DNA from: Mariniphaga sp041687215
GTDB taxonomy: Bacteria; Bacteroidota; Bacteroidia; Bacteroidales; Prolixibacteraceae
DNA length: 64,000 nucleotides
NCBI RefSeq assembly: GCF_041687215.1
Contig: NZ_JAWLCI010000022.1
Location: 1 to 64,000 of the forward strand
Direction: 5' to 3'
Below the pieces are notes generated by a model. The model saw only the letters and a list, made by a program, of their open reading frames with translations, searched no databases and had not been told where the DNA came from. Positions 17,619-25,985 of this stretch are shown here, in pieces. Position numbers and translations under genes: made by a program. How positions within the stretch are numbered: the first letter of the stretch is position 1; the number at the start of each line of letters is the position of its first letter.

Positions 17619-17688
17619 TAAAGGTCAGGTTAATCCTGCTAAGAAGTATTACATCATTTTATAAAAGAGTTACATAATTCACACATTT
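17619..17688 (-). promoter_or_regulatory. Direct-repeat promoter element, copy E (upstream of the Thivi_2564-type gene)
   Basis: Half-sites at 17649-17688 (minus strand GTGTGAATTATGTAA, then AAAATGATGTAA), 21 bp period. At the expected 22-bp distance is GACCTTTA (17619-17626), the weakest -7 match of the six (6 of 8). Confidence 0.72.
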
Positions 17689-17805
17689 GGCCAGTTAAAC
17701 CACCAGGAAATGTATAGAATACCTGAATGTTTGATGAAATAAAATAAGGTTTATTTTAAAACAGAATGCCTTATTTTCAATGTATTATCCTATTGTATAA
17801 CTAAA

Positions 17806-17925
17806 GCAGAAAGCGACAGCGTCGCGATAATATTTGTAGTACAAATGCTGTTGATTTAAAAAGAAGGTGCAGCGCACCACAATATCTTTTGTGTTGCGGT
17901 GCGCTGCGCCATCATGGGTCCCTTC
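17806..17925. repeat. Multi-hairpin intergenic repeat element
   Basis: Non-coding, in the 617-bp gap between the Thivi_2564-type gene and the membrane protein at 18200. Three stems in a row: GCGAC/GTCGC, ATTTGTA/TACAAAT, and a long one in which GGTGCAGCGCACC pairs with GGTGCGCTGCGCC (one mismatch). The last is strikingly GC-rich for this genome. The appearance is that of a dispersed REP-like element of Bacteroidota; only one copy is in the window. The remainder of the gap holds promoter copy E (17619-17688) and nothing else recognisable. Confidence 0.55.
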
Positions 17926-18199
17926 AAATTTCAATCTACTCAATGTTTCAAAGTTGTTTGTTTTATGCGATTTCAAAATTTGTGTCAGGGTTAAATTGTA
18001 TTGATCCGAAATACATTCATTAAATCGGTGTTTCAAGGCAAATCATTCCGGCCATTCTGTAAATACTGCCTGATCCATTGGCATAAATTCCGGTTTTTGA
18101 ACCAGGACACATTGCTGCCTAAACATTAACCATCAATTAACAATCTCCTAACATACAGTGTCTTGCCAACATGTTACTTTGCTGAAAAATTGATTTGCA

Positions 18200-19291
18200 A
18201 TGGCAGGTAAAAATAACATCAGAAAGCAAACCGGATTTATAGATGTTTTCGTAAACGAATCCAGTTTTTTAATTTTTATTTTGGTGCTGTTTGTAACGGC
18301 TACTTTGGTATATAACTCGGCACAGGCGGCCATGTGGTTTGGATTTGCCATTGCAGGATATTCCGTGGTATCCAACGACAGCATTCAAACCATCGGCACT
18401 TTCCTGTCTTCCAATTCCCATCAGAAATGGTGGGTACTTTGGTTGTACATCGGCGGATTGTTTGTTCTCACCGTTACTTTAAGTTTCTTTCTGTTTGACG
18501 GCGACATCAGTTTTCAGCGGCTTTCCACCAAAGGATTTAACGAGGCTCCCGTTTCATTCGATTTTCTCCAGATTGCCGCTCCTATTGTGCTTATCATCAT
18601 CACCCGGATGCGAATGCCCGTTTCAACCACTTTTCTGCTGTTAAGTTCGTTTGCCACAACCGGCGGAGCCATTCACAAAGTGCTGGGAAAAAGTCTGAGC
18701 GGATATTTTATTGCCTTTGCTGTTTCCATTGTCATTTACCTGCTGCTTTCAAAATATTTTAAATCGAAATTTAAAGGAAAGGCGCACCCGGCCTGGAACA
18801 TCACCCAATGGATTACCAGCGGGGCACTTTGGTGCCTCTGGATAATGCAGGACGCAGCCAACATTGCCGTTTTTCTTCCGCGACAATTGAACTCCACCGA
18901 ATTGCTGGCTGTGATTGGAATTATTTTTATTGGGCTGGGCGTAATTTTTTACCAAAAGGGGGGCCGTATTCAGCAAATTGTGACCACCAAAACCGATATA
19001 ACCGACGTTAGACCGGCTACCATTGTCGATTTTATTTATGCTGCCCTCATGGCATTTCACCTTGTTTACAGTACCGTTCCCATGAGCACCACCTGGGTGT
19101 TTCTCGGACTGCTCGGGGGCCGCGAAATTGCAATGAACCTGACAAAATCGAACCATAAAAGCCTGATAAAAACACTTCGGATTATCGGGAAAGATATTCT
19201 GCTGGCTTTCATCGGACTCGTTATTTCCATTGTTATTGCAATTGCAGTAAATCCGTTAATCAGGGAAGAAATTTCAGGTTGGTTTTCGTAA
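18200..19291 (+). CDS. PiT-like (phosphate transporter-related) integral membrane protein
   Basis: 363 residues with about ten hydrophobic segments. Two internal stretches echo the PiT inverted repeats: MPVSTTFLLLSSFATTGG (about 135-152) and VPMSTTWVFLGLLGG (about 296-310), each with the PxSTT core that in PiT proteins lines the ion and phosphate path. The usual GANDxxN signature is absent; the equivalent may be AVSN-like sequence near residues 53-59 (SVVSNDS). It is therefore a distant relative, and the substrate cannot be named. It is a single gene, with the next small gene 79 bp on. Confidence 0.6.
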   Translation: MAGKNNIRKQTGFIDVFVNESSFLIFILVLFVTATLVYNSAQAAMWFGFAIAGYSVVSNDSIQTIGTFLSSNSHQKWWVLWLYIGGLFVLTVTLSFFLFDGDISFQRLSTKGFNEAPVSFDFLQIAAPIVLIIITRMRMPVSTTFLLLSSFATTGGAIHKVLGKSLSGYFIAFAVSIVIYLLLSKYFKSKFKGKAHPAWNITQWITSGALWCLWIMQDAANIAVFLPRQLNSTELLAVIGIIFIGLGVIFYQKGGRIQQIVTTKTDITDVRPATIVDFIYAALMAFHLVYSTVPMSTTWVFLGLLGGREIAMNLTKSNHKSLIKTLRIIGKDILLAFIGLVISIVIAIAVNPLIREEISGWFS

Positions 19292-19370
19292 AAAAGAAAT
19301 CAATAAAATCAACAAAAAAATAGTTGATTCAAAATGAATGACGTGTCTGAATTCAGCATAACTTTACACC

Positions 19371-19748
19371 GTGAAAAAAGCGTTTAAAATATCAGGGGCA
19401 TTATTTGCGGCAGTGTTATATAGCATTGCGGTTTTGCTGTTTGCGGAAAATATAACTCCGCCGGTGTCTTCTGTTTCTGAAACGCATTTTGTCGGTAACC
19501 GTATTTTATTTGAAGATAGTCCTTCACCTATTTTGGGCGTACCGTTAACACAAAAATCCGGTATTAACCTTTTTAACGGGGCAACATACTCCGGTTCAGA
19601 TTTTCAGTTCAAAGATTTTTCAGCTTATTTAAAAAACGCTGAAAAATCAATTTCATCCGAATTTATTCAATACGTTTTTCAGACTAAAAACTTTCGGGTA
19701 CGACATCGAAAAGCCGATTTACTTTTTCCCTTCCATTATTTTTGGTAA
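19371..19748 (+). CDS. Hypothetical secreted or membrane-anchored protein
   Basis: 125 residues. The first 26 form a signal peptide or signal anchor (MKKAFKISGALFAAVLYSIAV). The rest is a short polar domain with no recognised motif and a basic, aromatic C-terminus (LLFPFHYFW). It lies 79 bp after the PiT-like gene and 194 bp before the next gene. The C-terminal aromatic ending is unusual. It could be a short lineage-specific protein. Confidence 0.5.
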   Translation: MKKAFKISGALFAAVLYSIAVLLFAENITPPVSSVSETHFVGNRILFEDSPSPILGVPLTQKSGINLFNGATYSGSDFQFKDFSAYLKNAEKSISSEFIQYVFQTKNFRVRHRKADLLFPFHYFW

Positions 19749-19942
19749 TTCGTTTTAAAACATTTATTGCTTTGGGCAAATGTTACTGCCGGATAAATTC
19801 CAGTGCCGGAAAAAATGTATATGATTTTAAAAGTACTCGTTTGATACGCGGCAATGTTCAAGTCCAGGCATTTACAGCATTCCAACAGGATGAATTCTTC
19901 CTGTAAAAATCATAATGTTTTATACCTTAAAAATACTTTAAA

Positions 19943-20521
19943 ATGGATTTGGGAACAATTATTATAACCCTTGTATTTATTGCTATTGTGACGGTTCCAT
20001 TTATTTTAACCGGTTACAGTAGAAAAAGAAAGAAAAAGAACCTTTTCCACCGGCTCACTCAAATGGCGGGAAACGAAGGCTGTACAATTACCCATCACGA
20101 ATTTTGCGCCGATTTTGTGATTGGCCTCGATGGGATGGCAAATCGTTTGTTTTTTTATAAAAAAGTTGAAACCCTGGAAATTGCAAAAAGTTTGCATCTC
20201 AGGGAATTCAAAAGCTGTAAGGTTATTAATTCAAACAGGACCGTAGAAAACAAAAAGGAAAAGTACTATGTGGTGGATAAACTGGATTTAATTTTTTACC
20301 CCACTGAAAAAGGGGCACCCGAAATTTCAATTGAATTGTACAACGATGAATACGACAGTTTAACGTTAACGGGCGAATTGCAACTGGCCGAAAAATGGGA
20401 AAAGCTGCTAAACGAGCAGTTAAAATCTCCTCCGAAACCTAAAGCAGGAACCGATAACCGGCCCAATGTAACGGCTTCTTTACCAGCAAAACAGAAACCC
20501 CGAAAATCTGTGGCAGCATAA
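19943..20521 (+). CDS. Membrane-anchored protein of unknown function
   Basis: 192 residues: one N-terminal transmembrane helix (about 4-25), then a very basic stretch (SRKRKKKN), then a mixed alpha/beta cytosolic domain of about 120 residues, and a proline- and lysine-rich tail. No family recognised. A good terminator follows at 20529-20563, which supports it as a real single-gene unit. Confidence 0.65.
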   Translation: MDLGTIIITLVFIAIVTVPFILTGYSRKRKKKNLFHRLTQMAGNEGCTITHHEFCADFVIGLDGMANRLFFYKKVETLEIAKSLHLREFKSCKVINSNRTVENKKEKYYVVDKLDLIFYPTEKGAPEISIELYNDEYDSLTLTGELQLAEKWEKLLNEQLKSPPKPKAGTDNRPNVTASLPAKQKPRKSVAA

Positions 20522-20528
20522 AATTGTA

Positions 20529-20563
20529 AGCCGGTAGTTTTTTAAAATTACCGGCTTTTATTA
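20529..20563 (+). terminator. Intrinsic terminator
   Basis: Stem GCCGGTA (20530-20536) and TACCGGC (20549-20555) followed by TTTTATTATTT, eight bases after the stop of the gene ending at 20521. Confidence 0.8.
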
Positions 20564-20655
20564 TTTCCGGGGCCACAAAATTTGTCCTGAGCAGAAATTA
20601 ATTTTTGAATATTTCTGAATCCTGCATGCATTATACCATTTTTAGTGTCAGTGTT

Positions 20656-21612
20656 CTACTGTATTTCTTTGCTAATCAAATATATAACATAGCCTACGTA
20701 AATCAGTAATAAAACTCCGGCTTCCCATCTGTCTAGTTTTTTCTTCTTTCCCGAAAACATGGCGATAAAAAGCAGTATTGTTCCTGCTCCCAACAGATAT
20801 AAATCAAAATTGAATTTAGTATTAAAAGCAACTGGCTTTATTAAAGCACTTACACCCAGAATGTAATAGATATTGAAAATATTCGAACCAATTATGTTCC
20901 CAATAGCGATATCGTTTTTCTTTTTAGTAGCCGCAACAACTGATGTGGCAAGTTCGGGCAAAGATGTTCCTGCTGCAACGATGGTTAATCCGATTATTGT
21001 CTGACTGATACCCAGGCTTTGGGCAATCTGCACCGAGTTAACTACAACGAGCCGGCCACCTGCAACCAGGAAAATCAGGCCTGCGATTATAAAAATCCAG
21101 ATTTTCAGGTTTGACAATTCTTTGTGACTGACTTCCGGCAGTATGCTTTCGTTTTTTAACTGCCGATACACATAGTAAAGAAATATGAGAAAGAAAATCA
21201 GCAGAATAATCCCGTCAATTCTTGTCAGGCTCTCATTTTTAGAAATAAAACTATTTGCAAGGAAAAACAGCAATAAAGTGGCAAAAAGTGAAAACGGTAT
21301 TTCTTTCCATACAGTACTTGATTGAACGAACAACGGAGTAATTAATCCAGCTATTCCAAGTATTGCAAATAAATTGAAAATATTGCTTCCAATTATATTG
21401 CCAAATACAATATCTGCATTTGATTGATAGGCTGCAAAAGCATTGACAACAAATTCAGGCATTGATGTGCCAAACGCAACAATTGTCAAACCTATAGCCA
21501 ATTCAGATATTTTGTATTTTCTGGCTAATGCAGAGCCACCGTTTACCAGCCAATCAGCTCCTTTTATCAGAATGCCAAATCCAAGAATCAATAATAGAAT
21601 TTGTGTTATCAT
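20656..21612 (-). CDS. Ca2+/Na+ exchanger-family (CaCA, YrbG-type) membrane protein
   Basis: 318 residues, about ten helices in two homologous halves. The two alpha-repeats are plain: GTSMPEFVVN with GNIIGSNIFN (about 48-85), and GTSLPELATS with GNIIGSNIFN (about 212-245). This is the K+-dependent or H+-type Ca2+ exchanger family in the inner membrane. A perfect -7 box (minus strand TATCTTTG, 21632-21639) lies 20 bases before the ATG. Single gene. Confidence 0.93.
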   Translation of the reverse strand: MITQILLLILGFGILIKGADWLVNGGSALARKYKISELAIGLTIVAFGTSMPEFVVNAFAAYQSNADIVFGNIIGSNIFNLFAILGIAGLITPLFVQSSTVWKEIPFSLFATLLLFFLANSFISKNESLTRIDGIILLIFFLIFLYYVYRQLKNESILPEVSHKELSNLKIWIFIIAGLIFLVAGGRLVVVNSVQIAQSLGISQTIIGLTIVAAGTSLPELATSVVAATKKKNDIAIGNIIGSNIFNIYYILGVSALIKPVAFNTKFNFDLYLLGAGTILLFIAMFSGKKKKLDRWEAGVLLLIYVGYVIYLISKEIQ

Positions 21613-21631
21613 GTTGTTAATTTGTTATTTA

Positions 21632-21639
21632 CAAAGATA
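21632..21639 (-). promoter_or_regulatory. -7 box of the exchanger gene
   Basis: Minus strand TATCTTTG, a perfect match to TAnnTTTG. No clear -33 TTG at the usual distance. Confidence 0.5.
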
Positions 21640-21684
21640 TGAAAGAATGCCAATGTCTTGAGGTGATCCGGTGGGCTTAAGTGT

Positions 21685-22023
21685 TTACCTGGTATTTGCC
21701 CGATTAGGTGTGGGCAATATTTCAATACTTTCATTACTTATCTCCTTGATAAAATCATCACCCTCATAATAATATTTTGTTGGATAGGGGTGTGTCTCAA
21801 TCACAGGATATTTAATATTAATCTTTGAATATAGTTTTAAATTATCAAAAACATTATCGCTAAACTGGTCGGAAATTAATAACAAATCAATATCAGACCA
21901 CTCATGAGTTGTATTTTTTGCAGCTGAACCAAATAAAAACACCTTATGAAAAGTCAGTCCATTTGATTGACAGTCCTTAATGAATAATCTTGCTGTATTT
22001 ATTGCACTTTCTCTAGTAACCAT
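21685..22023 (-). CDS. MNT-type minimal nucleotidyltransferase (antitoxin partner)
   Basis: 112 residues. The nucleotidyltransferase core is GS (in FLFGSAAKN) followed after ten residues by DID, the GSx10DxD motif of minimal nucleotidyltransferases. In MntA-HepT-type pairs this protein neutralises the HEPN ribonuclease, in studied cases by adenylylating it. Its start overlaps the end of the HEPN gene by 25 bp, so the two are translationally coupled. Whether this pair acts as toxin-antitoxin or in nucleotide signalling cannot be told from sequence. Confidence 0.88.
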   Translation of the reverse strand: MVTRESAINTARLFIKDCQSNGLTFHKVFLFGSAAKNTTHEWSDIDLLLISDQFSDNVFDNLKLYSKINIKYPVIETHPYPTKYYYEGDDFIKEISNESIEILPTPNRANTR

Positions 22024-22394
22024 AATCTTAATTTATTTGTTTCATCAATCATCGTTTTTGTAAATAACTCATTACAAATATTATGCATTTTTGTCAAATA
22101 GTCAGGGTATCTACCCTCTAATTGAAATCGGTTTAAACTCAACATGTATTCACTTTTATCATCATTCAATTCTAATGGGGTGGTTGAAAGCAAATGAATC
22201 AAATTATGAGTCCTGGGAGGTATGTTTCCCTCATTATGCTTAATCCATAGCGTTTTACATATTTTTTCAATCACCAGATGGGCAAAAAACAATGATTGTA
22301 AATAATTTCGACCTTTGAATAAAGTATAAACGGCAGTCCAATCGTCATCAGCTTGAATTAACCAAAAATCAATATGCTCGTTTTTTGTTTTCAT
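21999..22394 (-). CDS. HEPN domain protein (putative toxin partner)
   Basis: 131 residues, all helical. The HEPN pattern is clear: AHLVIEKICKTLWI in the second helix, then RTHNLIHLL, whose Arg and second His (R-x5-H) fit the RX4-6H ribonuclease motif. The tighter RX4HXY of HepT is not seen. It heads a two-gene unit with the nucleotidyltransferase. A perfect -7 box (22399-22406) sits only five bases before the ATG, which suggests a leaderless message. Confidence 0.85.
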   Translation of the reverse strand: MKTKNEHIDFWLIQADDDWTAVYTLFKGRNYLQSLFFAHLVIEKICKTLWIKHNEGNIPPRTHNLIHLLSTTPLELNDDKSEYMLSLNRFQLEGRYPDYLTKMHNICNELFTKTMIDETNKLRLWLLEKVQ

Positions 22395-22398
22395 TTAT

Positions 22399-22406
22399 CA
22401 AAGATA
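22399..22406 (-). promoter_or_regulatory. -7 box of the HEPN-MNT pair
   Basis: Minus strand TATCTTTG, perfect to TAnnTTTG, ending five bases from the ATG at 22394. Confidence 0.45.
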
Positions 22407-22558
22407 ATTCTCTTTTTTAATGAAATGAAATCTTTCGCTGGGGTTTTTGATTTGCTTACACCTAATCGTTTACATACTAATTTACCCAAAATTATAAACG
22501 AATACATTTTTTTGGCAACACTTTCCCCTAAAATGACAGGCAGCGTAAAATTTAAATG

Positions 22559-22742
22559 AGTGAGGTATAGCCACCTGCAGGGGAAACGGCACTGCTGGTA
22601 TCGATTTGCCACGAAAGGATGGCTTTGGCGTAAACGGCGACAGAAAAAAACCCGGAAAGTCCGTTATGACGGATTGGTGCATATTGCCTCGTCGGTCTTT
22701 TCGCGACAAATGCAAACCAGCCAAAGGAAATAAGTTTGTAAC
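22559..22742. repeat. Possible dispersed intergenic element
   Basis: A GC-richer block in the 536-bp gap between the HEPN gene and the secreted protein at 22931. It holds a short hairpin TCCGT-TATG-ACGGA and no convincing gene, although a frame of about 80 codons crosses it on the minus strand. The block looks foreign to its AT-rich flanks and may be one copy of a repeat family. Nothing else is recognised in this gap. Confidence 0.35.
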
Positions 22743-22930
22743 TCAGGAAAAATAATTCTATTAATCAGTAATGACAGTAATTTATTTTTACATCCTGAGT
22801 GATCAGTTCTTATGAAGGCACATATCAGCAATTGATTAGTATTTATTCAGCATTCATTATTCAATTTACCGCTCTGTATCTATCTACCTTGCAAGGTCAT
22901 ATTATTCACTTTTTTGGTACATGCCATTTA

Positions 22931-23416
22931 ATGAAAGTTGTAACAGTTCTCTTATGTATTTTTGTTTTATTCCTCTCCGTCGTAACTGCGAACGGACAAA
23001 ACGGAATAATTACCTCGGGTGGTGACTTAACCGGTAACGGTGGTTCCATAAGCTTTACAGTTGGGCAAGTGGCTTTTACTACACAATCAGGTGTAAACGG
23101 TTCAGTAGCTGCAGGCGTGCAGCAAGCTTACGAAATATCTGTAATTACTGAGGCAGAGGATACTAAAGATTTACTATTAAGTTGCTCAGTTTATCCAAAT
23201 CCAACAACCAGTTTTCTGTTTTTGCAAATCAATACTTTAAAGTACAATGATTTGGTTTATCAATTATACGATGCCAATGGCAAATTGCTGGAAACCCGGG
23301 AGGTTAAAGCGGAAAAAACTACAATTTCAATGTCGGAATATGTTTCTGCCATCTATTTTCTAAAGGTGATTACAAGGCGGGAAAATGTAAAAACATTTAA
23401 AATCATTAAACATTAA
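22931..23416 (+). CDS. Secreted protein with T9SS C-terminal sorting domain
   Basis: 161 residues from ATG 22931, chosen because it gives a proper signal peptide (MKVVTVLLCIFVLFLSVVTANGQ); the frame extends further upstream without one. A glycine-rich middle (ITSGGDLTGNGGSISFTVGQV) is followed by a type IX secretion sorting domain (about 85-161): VYPNPTTSFLFLQ, YDANGKLL, and IYFLKVI near the end. It would be exported, cleaved and attached at the cell surface. First of four same-strand secreted proteins (to 25958). Confidence 0.85.
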   Translation: MKVVTVLLCIFVLFLSVVTANGQNGIITSGGDLTGNGGSISFTVGQVAFTTQSGVNGSVAAGVQQAYEISVITEAEDTKDLLLSCSVYPNPTTSFLFLQINTLKYNDLVYQLYDANGKLLETREVKAEKTTISMSEYVSAIYFLKVITRRENVKTFKIIKH

Positions 23417-23422
23417 CCGGAT

Positions 23423-24067
23423 ATGAAAAAAATCTACTTCATTTTTATATTTTCAAATGTATTGTTGATTTTATTTCAATTCAGGGTAGCTGCGCAGGCA
23501 CCTGCCAAAATGAGTTATCAGGCAGTTATCCGCGATGAGAATAGTAACCTGGTTGCCAATTCTGAAATCGGAATTCAAATCAGTATTTTACAAACCTCCG
23601 AAACAGGCGCGGTTATTTTCAGGGAAACACATCAACCTGTTTCCAATGAAAATGGATTGGTAACCCTTGAAATTGGAAATGGAATAAATTCAGTTGGTCA
23701 TTTCGATAGCATTGACTGGGCAATCGGCCCGTTTTTTTTGCATACGGAAGCAGATCCAACTGGGGGATTCAATTACACCATTTCAGGCACCAGCCAGTTT
23801 TTAAGCGTACCTTTTGCCTTTCATGCCAAAACAGCCGAAAGGATTTCCGGCTCCAATCCGAATCCCGATTCAACGGCACAATTTTTCGAAAAAGAACTCA
23901 CCGATAACGAAAACAACATTGACTGCGGATTCGAGCTGGCATCCACTTCGGAAATATTTATAAACGGAATTGCTCTTCCTTCCGGCGAATGGTCGGGGGT
24001 TGGGACGCAAATATTAAAATTTAAAATACAAACAAAATTATTCGATAAATTAAAAGTAAAAAAATGA
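23423..24067 (+). CDS. Secreted protein with tail-fibre-associated N-terminal domain
   Basis: 214 residues with a signal peptide (1-25, ending RVAAQA). Residues 26-150 follow a pattern common in Bacteroidota surface proteins that precede phage-tail-like or collagen-like parts: PAKMSYQAVIRD, GIQISIL, DPTGGFNYTISGTSQFLSVPFAFHAKTAE. Here the protein stops soon after, so it is a short version. It is 6 bp after the T9SS protein and overlaps the next gene by 4 bp (ATGA), so the cluster is one operon. Confidence 0.75.
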   Translation: MKKIYFIFIFSNVLLILFQFRVAAQAPAKMSYQAVIRDENSNLVANSEIGIQISILQTSETGAVIFRETHQPVSNENGLVTLEIGNGINSVGHFDSIDWAIGPFFLHTEADPTGGFNYTISGTSQFLSVPFAFHAKTAERISGSNPNPDSTAQFFEKELTDNENNIDCGFELASTSEIFINGIALPSGEWSGVGTQILKFKIQTKLFDKLKVKK

Positions 24068-24963
24068 AAAAGTTAGTGATTACATTGAGTATTGTCCTGA
24101 TAGGGTTACTGGGTTACTCGCAGGTAACAAGCGTTGGTGAATTCAGGGTTGCAACTGCAGCTACTGAATTTGGTGTTAATCTTCCTGTTGGAACAAAAGT
24201 GTACAATATTGAAACGGGTGATTATTGGGTGGCAACCGCTGGTGTTATTTCAACGGCAACCCTTTCAGATGCATCAACTTCGTTTACTAAATTAAACGAT
24301 GCAGGTACTGATGACCAAACTGCGGAAGAAGTTGTCGTGACTGCAACAGGAAATCTTGCTTCAGAAAATGTTCAGTCCGCCCTGTTAGAACTCCAGGGAG
24401 ATATTGACGGGATTTCAGACACGGATGATCAAACTGCTGCAGAAGTTGATATTACGGATGCGGACGGTGATTATACCAGTACAAACGTAGAGGGAGCTTT
24501 ATCTGAAATTGGTGACTCGTTTGCGGCACACCGTACTGATATTACCCAAAATGCTGCGGATATTGCAACTTTTGAAACAAACGTTTCTACAGCTCTCAGC
24601 ACAGGTACAGTAGATGGTATATCTTATGGAATTACTTCAGATGGTGGTGCTGATGATGTAATTTTAGCAGCCGCTACATCTTCAACAGCCGGTGTTATGG
24701 CAGCTGCACAATACACAAAACTGGATGGGATAGAAGCCGGAGCACAGGTAAACCTGACCATGATTACCGAGAAATTTGAAGAAGATGACGGAACAGCTTC
24801 AGCACATAGTTTGTCTCAAACTGCAGTTACTGCGCAAGGTGCAATTGTTACCATTAACGGAGTAACTCTGGCCCCTGCAAATTACACATTAGCAACAACA
24901 TCAATAACAATGGGAGTGCCTGTTTATCAATATGATCAGATAGTCATTACTTACTTCTATTAG
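24064..24963 (+). CDS. Secreted phage-tail-fibre-like repeat protein
   Basis: 299 residues: signal peptide (1-19, ending GYSQ), then an acidic, threonine- and alanine-rich repetitive body. It shows tail-fibre hallmarks: DDQTAEEV and DDQTAAEV repeats, SENVQSALLELQ and TSTNVEGALSEI, and TAGVMAAAQYTKLDGIEAGAQ, a stretch typical of phage tail fibres. The Bacteroidota signal peptide shows that it is exported from the cell rather than packaged. Overlaps the previous gene by 4 bp. Probably a surface or adhesion protein. Confidence 0.8.
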   Translation: MKKLVITLSIVLIGLLGYSQVTSVGEFRVATAATEFGVNLPVGTKVYNIETGDYWVATAGVISTATLSDASTSFTKLNDAGTDDQTAEEVVVTATGNLASENVQSALLELQGDIDGISDTDDQTAAEVDITDADGDYTSTNVEGALSEIGDSFAAHRTDITQNAADIATFETNVSTALSTGTVDGISYGITSDGGADDVILAAATSSTAGVMAAAQYTKLDGIEAGAQVNLTMITEKFEEDDGTASAHSLSQTAVTAQGAIVTINGVTLAPANYTLATTSITMGVPVYQYDQIVITYFY

Positions 24964-25010
24964 AAAGTAATCTATCTTTTTACAGATACAATCAGGATAA
25001 AAAAATCAGT

Positions 25011-25958
25011 ATGAACAAAATAGGAGTACTTATACTTTTTATTGCCGTTTCACTTTCAGCTTTCTGTCAGATTTCGGGAACGAAAGCGGTACGGATCGCA
25101 AGTGCCAACACCATTTTTTCAGAGCCGCTTTCCGAAGGAAATATCCTGATTGATTTAGATTCGGACAAAACTTATTTGATACTTCAGGGAGTAGCAGGCA
25201 CTGAATCCTTATCATCGTTAACGGTGAATGTTGATTACAGCGAAATCGCAAACATCGTTGGCGATGACTGGGGTTCAGATGTGGTAGTTAGCGATGCAAC
25301 CCTTTCAGGCGATGGAACTTCGGGGAATTTACTGAAAGTTGATACAACGGTTATAGCAACAAAAAACGATTTGACCGGAGGTTTAAATGATGCAGCATTC
25401 AATAATGTTTCCATTGATACTTTAAACGTAGCAACATTATACTATCCAGATACATACTGGGACGATTTGCAGGTGAATATTGCTTCAGCAAAATTGAAAC
25501 CAACAGCCGAACCTAAATGGATTGAATACAAAGGTGGCTATGTTTTAAGTTTTGAAAATAGCAGCTCTCAGGAACTGTATTTTACGGCTCAACTATCGCA
25601 TAAATACAAACATGGTTCAGATATTTCCTTTCATCTGCATTTGATATACCCCGATGGAAACACTGGGGATGTGGATTGGACTTTTAATTACTCATGGGCA
25701 AATGTTGATGAAGATTTTCCAACTGTATCTTCAGAAACTGCACAAACTGCTTCGCCTGTAAATCAGGATAGCCATACAATTGGCCCCATTGCTAACTTAA
25801 CAGGCACAGAAAAACAAGGCAGTTCAGTACTGATTTGTTCCCTAAAAAGAAATGGTTCAGCCACTGCTGACACTTATGAAAATTCAGTTTATTTAGTATC
25901 ACTTGATTTCCATTACCAGATTGATAAACCCGGAAGCAATAATGAGATACCGGATTAA
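25011..25958 (+). CDS. Secreted protein with phage-structural-like C-terminal domain
   Basis: 315 residues with a signal peptide (1-19, ending SAFCQ). The first part resembles the start of the preceding protein (TKAVRIASANTIFSEPLSEGN against FRVATAATEFGVNLPVGT). The second part begins YYPDTYWDDLQVNI and continues with a beta-rich domain (HKYKHGSDISFHLHLIYPDG), like a domain seen in phage particle and tail proteins that begin WDDL and carry a HxHW-type strand. Last of the four-gene cluster; it converges on the AAA/histidine kinase gene 27 bp away. Confidence 0.75.
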   Translation: MNKIGVLILFIAVSLSAFCQISGTKAVRIASANTIFSEPLSEGNILIDLDSDKTYLILQGVAGTESLSSLTVNVDYSEIANIVGDDWGSDVVVSDATLSGDGTSGNLLKVDTTVIATKNDLTGGLNDAAFNNVSIDTLNVATLYYPDTYWDDLQVNIASAKLKPTAEPKWIEYKGGYVLSFENSSSQELYFTAQLSHKYKHGSDISFHLHLIYPDGNTGDVDWTFNYSWANVDEDFPTVSSETAQTASPVNQDSHTIGPIANLTGTEKQGSSVLICSLKRNGSATADTYENSVYLVSLDFHYQIDKPGSNNEIPD

Positions 25959-25985
25959 ACTGCGTAATTCGGGTTATGAATTTTT

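Noticed and set aside
17785..18036. Minus-strand frame of 83 codons
   Set aside because: It lies across the multi-hairpin repeat element and its codons follow the palindrome; no start context or neighbour supports it.
22482..22724. Minus-strand frame of 80 codons in the GC-richer block
   Set aside because: Overlaps a probable repeat, no recognisable domain and no fitting promoter.
22931..25958. Prophage remnant
   Set aside because: All four proteins carry Bacteroidota signal peptides or T9SS tail, and no integrase, terminase, portal or lysis gene is in the window.
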